Assembly: GCA_964515395.1 (NCBI GenBank)
Contig: CAZERC010000059.1
Span: forward strand, 1-5,396
Direction of reading: 5' to 3'
Length of the DNA stretch: 5,396 nt
DNA from: UBA1876 sp964515395
GTDB taxonomy: Bacteria > Synergistota > Synergistia > Synergistales > Thermovirgaceae
The notes under the pieces are model-generated. The model was not told the DNA's origin. It ran no database searches and saw only the letters and a program-made list of their open reading frames with translations. Positions 1 to 5,396 of this stretch are shown piece by piece (within the stretch, counting starts at the first letter, position 1; every line of letters begins with the position of its first letter). The position numbers were made by a program, and so were the translations under genes.

Positions 1-1
1 G

Positions 2-82
2 AACCAGAGTCGAAGAGAGTTGAAAAAGCATCTGGCAACAGGGGTGAAGGGAAACAAAAAGAGATGGAGGGATACCGCATGA
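2..82 (+). CDS. possible 3' end of an upstream gene (partial, very tentative)
   Basis: Frame 2 is open from the left edge to a TGA at 80-82, giving 26 codons rich in Lys and Arg and ending ...RWRDTA. This TGA overlaps the preferred AOR start codon as ATGA (79-82), a common arrangement for translationally coupled genes. The stretch is too short to recognise a family. Frame 1 is also open from the edge into the AOR frame, and frame 3 closes at a TGA at 21-23 (ending TRVEES), so the true upstream gene could end there or lie entirely outside the window. The composition is purine-rich and could be non-coding leader. This is listed only because of the ATGA overlap. Confidence 0.2.
   Translation, partial: NQSRRELKKHLATGVKGNKKRWRDTA
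66..71 (+). promoter_or_regulatory. ribosome binding site that decides the AOR start
   Basis: GGAGGG lies 7 bases before the ATG at 79. The earlier in-frame ATG at 64 overlaps this site and has no comparably placed Shine-Dalgarno sequence of its own. The start at 79 is therefore preferred. Confidence 0.75.
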
Positions 83-1884
83 AGTACGGCAAGATTTTGC
101 GTGTCGACCTCTCTTCGGGGAAAACGAGGACCGAAGAGGTCGACGAAAAGCTTGCACGCCAGTATATCGGCGGAAGAGGCTACGCCTCCCGCATCCTCTA
201 CGAGGAGCTTCCCGCAAAGACGGACCCCCTCGGTCCGGAAAACATTCTCATCTTCGCCACAGGCCCGCTGACGGGCACCAGCGCAGCCACGGGCGGACGG
301 TACATGGTCGTCACCAAAGGACCTCTGAACGGGTATATCGCCTCGAGCAACAGCGGGGGCATCTGGGGGGCGGAGCTCGCCAAAGCCGGGTATTTCATGG
401 TCATCTTCACCGGGAAGGCAGAAAAACCAAGTTACCTTTGGATCAAGGACGATAAAGTGGAACTTCGGGACGCAGCCGGGATCTGGGGCCTCGATACCCA
501 TGCGGCCACTGACGCCCTGCTTGACGCCGTGGGTGAGGACTCGGCAAAGGTTTCCTGCATCGGTCCCGCCGGCGAAAAGATGTCGAAAATTGCCTGCATC
601 ATCAACGACAAACACCGGGCCCCCGGACGCACCGGCGTCGGTGCCGTCATGGGGTCGAAAAACCTCAAGGCCGTCGTGGTAAAGGGAAGCGGCAGGGTTT
701 CCGCAGCTGACGAGGATGCCTTTAAGGCCGCCAGGGAAGCCGCCTTGAAGAAGATCAAGGAGAACCCCGTCACCGGGGAAGGACTTCCCGCCTATGGAAC
801 GGCCGTGCTGGTGAACATCATCAACGGCGTGGGAAGCTATCCCCACAAAAACTGGCAATTCGCCCAGATGAAAAACGCTGAGGCCCAATCGGGCGAGACC
901 CTTGCCAAAACCTACCTCACCTCCAAACAGGGGTGTTTCGCCTGCCCCATCCAGTGCGGTCGTGTGACGAGCCTGGGCGATAAATCCGGTGAAGGACCCG
1001 AATACGAAAGCATCTGGGCCCTTGGCTCCAGTACCGGCGTGGAAGACCTCAAGCCGATCACGGAAGCGAACTACCTCTGCAACGAGCTGGGACTGGATAC
1101 CATCAGCGCCGGGTCCACCGTGGCCGCGGCAATGGAACTCTACGAAAAGGGATTCATCCAGAAGGAGGAGCTCGAGGGAGGGCCTGAACTGAAATTCGGG
1201 TCCGCCGAAGCCCTTGTCTACTGGATCGAAAAGATGGGCAAGGTGGAAGGTTTCGGCAAACAGCTCGCAGAGGGCAGCTACCGTCTCGGCGAAACCTACG
1301 GGCACCCCGAGTTTTCCATGAGCGTGAAAAAGCAGGAGATGCCCGCCTACGACCCGCGGGGCATCCAGGGAATCGGGCTCAACTACGCCACCAGCAACAG
1401 AGGCGGCTGTCACGTCCGGGGATACACCATATCCCCTGAAATCCTGGGGCTTCCCGAAAAGATCGACCCCTGGGAAATCGAAGGCAAGGCACAGTGGGTC
1501 AAGACCTTCCAGGACCTGACGGCCTCCATCGATGCCTCGGGAATGTGCCTTTTCACATCTTTCGCCCTCGGGCCAAAGGACTACGCCAATCTTCTCAAGG
1601 CACGGACGGGCTTCGACTATTCCGTGGAGGAGATTTTGGCCGACGGGGAACGGATATGGAACCTGGAGCGTCTTTTCAATCTTCGGGAGGGACTTGACCC
1701 CGAAAGGGAGGACACCCTGCCAAAACGGCTCCTGGAGGAACCCATCCCGGACGGCCCGGCAAAGGGCAAGGTGAGCCGGCTGAAGGAGATGCTTCCGGAG
1801 TACTATGAACTCCGCGGTTGGGATACCACGGGCTTCCCGACAAAAGAAAAACTTGCGGAGCTGGATCTCGAGGGGCTTGAATAG
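79..1884 (+). CDS. aor: aldehyde:ferredoxin oxidoreductase (tungsten/molybdopterin AOR family)
   Basis: Cytoplasmic enzyme expected to oxidise aldehydes to carboxylic acids with ferredoxin as electron acceptor, using a bis-pterin W (or Mo) centre and one [4Fe-4S] cluster. From the ATG at 79 the protein has 601 residues, close to the roughly 605 of Pyrococcus AOR. It opens with the family signature MKYGKILRVDL. Visible motifs are GGRYMVV around Arg74 and NSGG at 91-94 (pterin side), GAVMGSKNLKAV at about 188-199, the cluster cysteines C286-x2-C289-x3-C293, EYE at 308-310, the pterin motif NELGLD at 335-340, the probable active-site His445 in GGCHVRGY, and DASGMC at 485-490, whose Cys490 is the fourth cluster ligand. 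The spacing matches the archaeal enzyme within a few residues, so the protein looks intact. The exact aldehyde substrate cannot be read from sequence. A MoaD-like gene follows after 5 bp. No electron-transfer subunit is adjacent, which argues against multi-subunit AorABC- or BamBC-type complexes. Confidence 0.95.
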   Translation: MKYGKILRVDLSSGKTRTEEVDEKLARQYIGGRGYASRILYEELPAKTDPLGPENILIFATGPLTGTSAATGGRYMVVTKGPLNGYIASSNSGGIWGAELAKAGYFMVIFTGKAEKPSYLWIKDDKVELRDAAGIWGLDTHAATDALLDAVGEDSAKVSCIGPAGEKMSKIACIINDKHRAPGRTGVGAVMGSKNLKAVVVKGSGRVSAADEDAFKAAREAALKKIKENPVTGEGLPAYGTAVLVNIINGVGSYPHKNWQFAQMKNAEAQSGETLAKTYLTSKQGCFACPIQCGRVTSLGDKSGEGPEYESIWALGSSTGVEDLKPITEANYLCNELGLDTISAGSTVAAAMELYEKGFIQKEELEGGPELKFGSAEALVYWIEKMGKVEGFGKQLAEGSYRLGETYGHPEFSMSVKKQEMPAYDPRGIQGIGLNYATSNRGGCHVRGYTISPEILGLPEKIDPWEIEGKAQWVKTFQDLTASIDASGMCLFTSFALGPKDYANLLKARTGFDYSVEEILADGERIWNLERLFNLREGLDPEREDTLPKRLLEEPIPDGPAKGKVSRLKEMLPEYYELRGWDTTGFPTKEKLAELDLEGLE

Positions 1885-1889
1885 GGCCT

Positions 1890-2159
1890 ATGGCCACGAT
1901 CCGTTACTTCGGCTCCATCCGCGATGTAACGAAGACCATGGAGGAGGAGGTTCCGGGCGGGAGGTCCGTCCGGAACCTCCTCTCGGTCCTCGAATCACGG
2001 TACGGGGAAACTTTCAGCCCCTCTGAAAAACCGGTTCCCGTGGCAGGACGTTTGATCCTGCTGGTCAATGGTAGGCACGTCCAGCATCTTGACGGACTCG
2101 ACACGTACCTTTCCGACAAGGATGTACTCTCCGTGTTTCCCCTTTTGGGTGGAGGCTAG
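1890..2159 (+). CDS. MoaD/ThiS-family sulfur carrier protein
   Basis: Small beta-grasp protein of 89 residues that should carry sulfur as a C-terminal thiocarboxylate for building the dithiolene of molybdopterin or tungstopterin. The start MATIRYFGSIRD, the central VNGRHVQHLDGLDTYLSDKD segment (about 59-78) and the end VFPLLGGG follow the MoaD pattern, including the essential terminal Gly-Gly. The ATG lies 5 bp after the AOR stop. The only nearby Shine-Dalgarno candidates are GAGGGG at 1870-1875 (14 bases away) and AGGG at 1883-1886 (too close), so translation is probably coupled to AOR. MoaD-like genes beside AOR genes are a recurrent arrangement, thought to reflect cofactor supply for the neighbouring enzyme. 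It could be the cell's general MoaD or an AOR-dedicated paralogue; no MoaE or other cofactor gene is visible here to decide. A different sulfur-carrier role (ThiS- or SAMP-like) is less likely but not excluded. Confidence 0.88.
   Translation: MATIRYFGSIRDVTKTMEEEVPGGRSVRNLLSVLESRYGETFSPSEKPVPVAGRLILLVNGRHVQHLDGLDTYLSDKDVLSVFPLLGGG
2156..2159. other. CTAG palindrome serving as stop codon on both strands
   Basis: The MoaD-like gene ends with TAG at 2157-2159 on the + strand, and the M20 peptidase gene ends with TAG read from 2158 to 2156 on the - strand. The two convergent coding regions overlap by 4 bp, leaving no intergenic space. Any transcription terminator for either unit must lie inside the other gene. 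Confidence 0.9.
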
Positions 2160-3790
2160 GAATCGCCGCCTTCAGCGAAGGCCTTGACAGCGGTCCGCAG
2201 AAGTCCCGGCAGCGTATCGAGCGTATAGGGAAGGTGCAGACGTTCCGTGGGCTTGTGCGGGTCCTTTCCGGAAACTCCGATGTTGAGTACCGGGATATCG
2301 AGTTTCATCAGTTCCTTCACCGATATGCGATAGACGCTCCCCCAGCCGGGCATGTTCGCCGCAACGCAAAAAGAGTCAAAGGCACTCCCGCGGTAGCCAA
2401 GATAACTGAGGTCGCAAATGCCGCCGAAAAAGGCGCGGATCCCCATGTCCGTTGCATGCCTTTCTTTCGCCTCGGCGGCTACTTTTTCGGCGACCCGGAC
2501 GGCGAGCCTGTCCGACGGACGGTCCCCGGAATTTTCCCTGTGCGGATACCAGGGCGGTAAAAATCCTACGATGATCGCAGGTTCCTTCGTGCTCCTCAGA
2601 TTGCAGAGCTCTCCCATGAGAGCCAGAGATTTTTCCCTGTCATCAAGGCCGGCCAGTTCCGAGGCCTTCTCCCGGATAAACCTCTTGAGATCGGGCACGG
2701 CACTGCTCACTTCAGAACAGAACTCTTCAAAAGTCTTGACTTTGTGTTCGAAATGTTCACTCTTTTCCATGCCCAGGCCTTCGGCGGACCGGTCTCGATG
2801 CCTGAGCGCCTCTTCAAAGGCTTTTTCCGCCAGGATCTTCAGGTCCTTCAGGATCTCGGCGGGTGCACGCCGGAGAGTCATCAGGTTATAGAAGGCCACG
2901 GCCCTTTCCGGCAGGGTCACCGAGTAGCTTTCCCGGACGTCTCTCAGGGAGAGACACGCCGGCGGAGGTGTTTTTTCTTCCCCGACGGATTCGGTAAAAT
3001 CCGGATTACCCTCCATGAATCGGTCGCAGCATGATGCCAGAAGGGTTGCACTCAGACCCCGGAAGTACTGCCCCACATGTGCCCCCGAACCCAGACAATA
3101 GAAAAAGGGCATCAACTTGCCCACCGTCCCCGTAAATACAGTTGCACCGGACTCTTCGGGCGCTCCGGCGCTTGAAGGTTCCGTGAGGATCGCCCCCTTG
3201 TACTCCAGAACTTCCTTTTCCTTGAGCTCCGAGAGGAGGCTGACGGCATTGCGCATCCCCAGGGAACTGTCCTCTTCGTCGGGCACCGCCAGAAAAAGAA
3301 GATTTGCGTCGAGGACGGAGGGATCCTCCGATGCTTCGGCCAGCAAGGCCATTTCCACCGCCAGTCCCGCCTTCATGTCCATGATGCCTCGGCCAAAAAG
3401 GTATTCACCAGAGGCAAGATCGTCCAGTACCCCGCCTTCCAGCTTTGAATCCGCCAGGGCCCTGGTGTATTCGAGGGGTGAAAAGGCCAGATGTCGCAGA
3501 GGACCGAAATCTTCGACTCCGACGACGTCATAGTGCCCCGTGAGGACCACCGTTTCAGCCCTGGCCGGTTCCGCTTTCACCAGACACCCGACGATGCTGC
3601 GTCCCAGGGGATCGTCTTGCAGAGGCACATCGATCATACTTTCGGGGTGCATTTTCACCCAGGGAATGGTCTTGAGCTTTTCCCGTATAAACCGGCCCGT
3701 TTCGGCTTCTTCGGGTGTACGCGTGACTCCCGGAATTTTGACAAGATCGAGAATGAGTTGCAGAATGCTTTCTCTGGATGCTGTAACCAT
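2156..3790 (-). CDS. M20 family metallopeptidase, RocB-like
   Basis: Predicted cytoplasmic two-zinc hydrolase of 544 residues. It is longer than typical M20 peptidases (about 370-470) and similar in size to RocB of the Bacillus arginine-use pathway. The metal and catalytic set expected for M20 is complete: His86 in TGHYDVV with Asp88, bridging Asp138 in GRGIMDMKAG, catalytic Glu172 and ligand Glu173 in PDEEDSS, Glu204 in LTEP, and His512 in GKDPHKPTERL. His238 in GSGAHVGQ matches the lid-domain His conserved in the family. FFGGICDLSYLG (454-465) and the extra charged helical insert (about 310-400) are the RocB-like part. There is no signal peptide. The start is supported by GAGGTG (complement of 3798-3803), 7 bases before the ATG. 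Likely substrates are small peptides or N-acylated amino acids; the true substrate is unknown even for RocB. The gene diverges from the MFS transporter gene. Confidence 0.88.
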   Translation of the reverse strand: MVTASRESILQLILDLVKIPGVTRTPEEAETGRFIREKLKTIPWVKMHPESMIDVPLQDDPLGRSIVGCLVKAEPARAETVVLTGHYDVVGVEDFGPLRHLAFSPLEYTRALADSKLEGGVLDDLASGEYLFGRGIMDMKAGLAVEMALLAEASEDPSVLDANLLFLAVPDEEDSSLGMRNAVSLLSELKEKEVLEYKGAILTEPSSAGAPEESGATVFTGTVGKLMPFFYCLGSGAHVGQYFRGLSATLLASCCDRFMEGNPDFTESVGEEKTPPPACLSLRDVRESYSVTLPERAVAFYNLMTLRRAPAEILKDLKILAEKAFEEALRHRDRSAEGLGMEKSEHFEHKVKTFEEFCSEVSSAVPDLKRFIREKASELAGLDDREKSLALMGELCNLRSTKEPAIIVGFLPPWYPHRENSGDRPSDRLAVRVAEKVAAEAKERHATDMGIRAFFGGICDLSYLGYRGSAFDSFCVAANMPGWGSVYRISVKELMKLDIPVLNIGVSGKDPHKPTERLHLPYTLDTLPGLLRTAVKAFAEGGDS

Positions 3791-3897
3791 TTCATCTCAC
3801 CTCGTAAAATCACCGATTTTCTTCAGGCCGAACTGGAATGCATGCAGTAGAATACAAGTATATCACCGGGTAGACACCCGGCCTGGGAGAGAAAATC
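3791..3897. promoter_or_regulatory. divergent intergenic region between the M20 peptidase and MFS genes
   Basis: These 107 bp must carry the start signals for both outward-facing genes unless each is transcribed from elsewhere. A TATACT hexamer on the - strand (complement of 3857-3862) and a TAGAAT on the + strand (3848-3853) are acceptable -10 candidates, but neither has a convincing -35 box at normal spacing. An 8-bp palindrome TGCATGCA lies at 3839-3846, near the middle, and could be part of an operator. The role is inferred from gene orientation more than from motifs. Confidence 0.5.
3866..3881 (+). repeat. perfect 6-bp inverted repeat (hairpin) in the MFS gene leader
   Basis: CCGGGT (3866-3871), loop AGAC, ACCCGG (3876-3881). 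The stem is GC-rich and ends 3 bases before the Shine-Dalgarno GGGAGAG (3885-3891) of the transporter gene. It could act as an operator half-site pair in DNA or as a leader hairpin in RNA. No T-run follows, so it is not a terminator. Confidence 0.6.
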
Positions 3898-5088
3898 ATG
3901 CACAAAATACAAAAGCTGTTGCGGAATCATTCCAAGCTCGCCGTCCTGACTCTGACACATTTTATCAACGACATCCACGGCTCGTTCCTGCCTACCTTCA
4001 TTCCACTTATCGTCGAACGTCTGGGTATCACCTACGCCCAGGCCGGGCTCCTCAGGTCACTGTCCGGCGTCATTCACATGATCGTTCAACCCATGGCGGG
4101 TTACATTTCGGACCTTTTCACCCGCCCCTACGCTCTCATGGCCGGGCCCGTCATGACGGCCGTCGGTGCGTCCTTGCTCCCGGCGTCGCCGACCTACGGA
4201 ATGGCTTTCCTGTTCGTGGGACTCTGGGGTTTCGGAAGCGCCGTCTACCATCCTTCCGGTCACGGTGGAGTGGGGTATGTAGAGGATCCATCGAAGCTTG
4301 GCTTTTTCCTCGCCATCTTTGCCGTCGGCGGAATTTTCGGTGCCACCGTCAGCCCGCTCTATGCCATCACCCTCTACAGGCTTTTCGGCCCCGCCCTGCT
4401 GCCTTTTGCGGCCCTCGTGCCGGTAGCTTTGACCGGGTACCTGACCTGGCACGTCATTCCCAAGCTGAAAGACAAGGTCCATGACGCCAGGCCATCCCCC
4501 CTTGATTTCATCATGACCATGGGGGGCACCTTCAAAATCATCTACCCGATCTGGATGGTTGCACTCGCCCGCGACACGGCCGTCAGCGGCGTCAGGTTCT
4601 TTCTGCCCCTCCTTATCGCATCCCGGGGCGGCACTATCGTCAACGTGGGAACCATCCTTTTCACCATCAACATCATCGGCGCCGTTTCCCCCGTGCTGGG
4701 GGGGCGAATCGCGGACGCCATAGGCCGCAAAAGGGTCATCGCCTTCGCAATGATCGCCGCACCCTTCTTTCTCGTCCCCGCGGCCCTGACGAGGGGGATT
4801 ATTTCCATCGTCCTGTACATGGCCGGAAACGCGCTGCTTCAGGCCCTGCTTCCCGTTACGGGCGCCGCGGCTCAGGAGCTGGCCCCGCGCTCCCGAAGTG
4901 TCGTGGCTTCTCTTGTAACGGGCTTCGCCTTCGGCCTCGGCGGGCTGCTGCTTGCACCCATCGGACTTTTCGCAGACATGTTCGGCCTGGTGGCGACGTT
5001 GATTCTGGTCGCCCTGCTCCCGCTGGTGCCAATGCCGCTTTACTTCTGGAAATGGCGGACCATGGCAGATCATCGCCACACCGGATAA
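3898..5088 (+). CDS. MFS transporter, fosmidomycin-resistance (Fsr) type
   Basis: Inner-membrane major facilitator of 396 residues with about 12 hydrophobic segments (roughly 13-40, 49-70, 77-95, 100-118, 134-152, 163-186, then 213-238, 248-268, 279-297, 300-322, 334-356, 362-384). A polar central loop at about 187-210 separates the two six-helix halves. The first helix, THFINDIHGSFLPTFIPLI, followed by GITYAQAGLL and VQPMAGYISD, closely resembles the Fsr group, as does AVYHPSGHGG at 115-124. MFS motif A is degenerate in the first half (GYISDLFTRP, 68-77) and near consensus in the second (GGRIADAIGRKR, 268-279). The ATG at 3898 has GGGAGAG 6 bases upstream. Fsr itself exports fosmidomycin in E. 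coli, but many relatives have no known substrate, so drug efflux here is only a guess and another organic anion or metabolite is equally possible. It may share control with the divergent M20 peptidase. Confidence 0.88.
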   Translation: MHKIQKLLRNHSKLAVLTLTHFINDIHGSFLPTFIPLIVERLGITYAQAGLLRSLSGVIHMIVQPMAGYISDLFTRPYALMAGPVMTAVGASLLPASPTYGMAFLFVGLWGFGSAVYHPSGHGGVGYVEDPSKLGFFLAIFAVGGIFGATVSPLYAITLYRLFGPALLPFAALVPVALTGYLTWHVIPKLKDKVHDARPSPLDFIMTMGGTFKIIYPIWMVALARDTAVSGVRFFLPLLIASRGGTIVNVGTILFTINIIGAVSPVLGGRIADAIGRKRVIAFAMIAAPFFLVPAALTRGIISIVLYMAGNALLQALLPVTGAAAQELAPRSRSVVASLVTGFAFGLGGLLLAPIGLFADMFGLVATLILVALLPLVPMPLYFWKWRTMADHRHTG

Positions 5089-5103
5089 GGCCGAAGGGGT
5101 GCA

Positions 5104-5145
5104 TTCATTCTAAAATCTTTCGAAACCCTTCCCGTAGAATGGGAA
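5104..5145 (+). other. overlapping hairpins after the MFS gene (weak terminator candidate)
   Basis: Two alternative stems share sequence here. ATTCTA at 5107-5112 pairs with TAGAAT at 5135-5140; the stem extends to 9 pairs (5104-5112 with 5135-5143) if two G-U pairs are allowed, around a 22-base loop. TTCCC at 5129-5133 pairs with GGGAA at 5141-5145. Only TTTAC follows, not a real T-run, so any intrinsic termination would be weak. Confidence 0.3.
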
Positions 5146-5205
5146 TTTACTCAAAAGGCCACCACGTTATCAGGATGATATGTTATAATTCCTCAACGGG
5201 AAGGG
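5126..5205 (+). repeat. perfect 10-bp inverted repeat framing a promoter
   Basis: CCCTTCCCGT at 5126-5135 is the exact reverse complement of ACGGGAAGGG at 5196-5205, with 60 bp between the arms. The right arm contains the purine-rich ribosome binding site of the following gene, and the extended -10 promoter element at 5181-5189 lies between the arms. The left arm overlaps both small hairpins described at 5104-5145, so the pairings are mutually exclusive. Confidence 0.7.
5181..5189 (+). promoter_or_regulatory. extended -10 promoter for the gene at the right edge
   Basis: TGTTATAAT is a perfect TATAAT (5184-5189) preceded by the TG of an extended -10 element. No good -35 hexamer is present 16-18 bp upstream (about 5160-5167), which extended -10 promoters can tolerate. 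Transcription would start near 5195-5197, giving a leader of only about 20 bases before the GTG at 5218. Confidence 0.65.
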
Positions 5206-5206
5206 G
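5198..5206 (+). promoter_or_regulatory. ribosome binding site for the GTG start at 5218
   Basis: GGGAAGGGG ends 11 bases before GTG 5218, slightly longer than ideal spacing. A GTG/ATG pair at 5208/5211 in another frame is closer, but that frame gives an Arg-rich, low-plausibility product. An in-frame TGA at 5212-5214 limits how far upstream the chosen gene can start. Confidence 0.5.
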
Positions 5207-5217
5207 CGTGATGACTG

Positions 5218-5396
5218 GTGCTCAAACTCGAAGTCGAACACTATATGCAGCTCAGGGAAAAGATCGAGAAGCGGGCCAGGGAACTGTGCGAACTTTACAT
5301 GAAGGTCTATTTCGACTGCAGCGATGCATCCGTATTCGTGACAAATATCGAGGTGGGGCGCAGCGGCCGTTTCCGCATCATGTTCACCGAGTCCGA
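5218..5396 (+). CDS. hypothetical protein, 5' part only (runs off the right edge)
   Basis: I do not recognise this gene. From GTG 5218 the frame stays open to the window end and gives 59 complete codons. Residues 1-31 (VLKLEVEHYMQLREKIEKRA and onward) look like a charged amphipathic helix rich in Glu, Lys and Arg. They are followed by FDCSDASVFVTNIEVGRSGR and then FRIMFTES, which alternates hydrophobic and polar residues in a way that suggests beta strands. Two cysteines occur (24 and 34), ten residues apart and without a known motif. There is no signal peptide or membrane segment in the visible part. Strong third-position G/C use, a ribosome binding site and an extended -10 promoter upstream support it as real. 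In-frame ATG 5245 is a possible alternative start but has no clear ribosome binding site. Function cannot be assigned from this fragment. Confidence 0.65.
   Translation, partial: MLKLEVEHYMQLREKIEKRARELCELYMKVYFDCSDASVFVTNIEVGRSGRFRIMFTES

Noticed and set aside
64..78. Earlier in-frame ATG at 64 for AOR (606 residues)
   Set aside because: It overlaps the Shine-Dalgarno GGAGGG that fits the ATG at 79, and the family normally begins at the MKYGKILRVDL segment.
2828..2858. Three near-identical 9-base units related to CAGGATCTT
   Set aside because: They fall in frame within the M20 gene and encode a Leu/Lys-rich helix (EILKDLKILAEK); ordinary codon repetition explains them.
3866..3881. Hairpin before the MFS gene as an intrinsic terminator
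   Set aside because: No T-run follows on either strand and the stem is only 6 bp.
3540..4484. Open frame of 314 codons on the + strand spanning the peptidase start, the intergenic region and part of the MFS gene
   Set aside because: It crosses two well-supported genes and their shared control region, and its product is Arg/Ser/His-rich with no domain features.
4057..5079. Long open frame of 340 codons on the - strand inside the MFS gene
   Set aside because: It lies opposite a clear 12-helix transporter, and its product is extremely rich in Gly, Asp, Glu, Arg and His with no fold-like hydrophobic pattern. This is the expected antisense shadow of a hydrophobic GC-rich gene.
5211..5396. Alternative open frame from ATG 5211 to the right edge
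   Set aside because: It is open over the same bases and is closer to the ribosome binding site, but the product is Arg/Gln/His-rich with no hydrophobic pattern, whereas the GTG 5218 frame gives a protein-like sequence. Only more sequence would settle it fully.

Overview
This 5.4-kb window has the look of an ordinary chromosomal stretch from a moderately GC-rich anaerobic bacterium. The best evidence for an anaerobe is a complete tungsten/molybdopterin aldehyde:ferredoxin oxidoreductase (AOR) with all expected cofactor ligands. AOR, a RocB-like M20 peptidase and a fosmidomycin-resistance-type transporter together would suit an amino-acid- or peptide-fermenting anaerobe such as a member of Synergistota. 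That placement is an impression from gene content, not a demonstrated assignment.

Layout: (1) Bases 1-78 are the upstream edge. No clear promoter is visible, and a reading frame that could be the end of another gene stops at a TGA overlapping the AOR start. (2) 79-1884 (+) encodes AOR, followed after 5 bp by (3) 1890-2159 (+), a MoaD/ThiS-type sulfur carrier ending in Gly-Gly. These two form a compact operon. (4) 2156-3790 (-) encodes a 544-residue M20 metallopeptidase of the RocB-like type. It converges on the operon so tightly that one CTAG palindrome supplies both stop codons. (5) 3791-3897 is a 107-bp divergent intergenic region with a perfect hairpin in the leader of the next gene. (6) 3898-5088 (+) encodes a 12-helix MFS transporter of the fosmidomycin-resistance (Fsr) type. 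(7) 5089-5217 is a 129-bp intergenic region holding a strong extended -10 promoter framed by a perfect 10-bp inverted repeat. One arm of that repeat is the ribosome binding site of (8), an unrecognised gene that starts with GTG at 5218 and runs off the right edge.

How the genes fit together: the MoaD-like protein plausibly supplies dithiolene sulfur for the pterin cofactor that AOR needs. AOR would oxidise aldehydes to acids and reduce ferredoxin. No ferredoxin-like or flavoprotein subunit lies beside it, so it is probably the simple single-subunit type. The peptidase and the transporter diverge from a shared control region and may be co-regulated, but nothing shows a shared substrate. I found no mobile element, CRISPR array, tRNA or rRNA. 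The points most worth a second look are the nested inverted repeats before the last gene and the zero-gap convergent stop.
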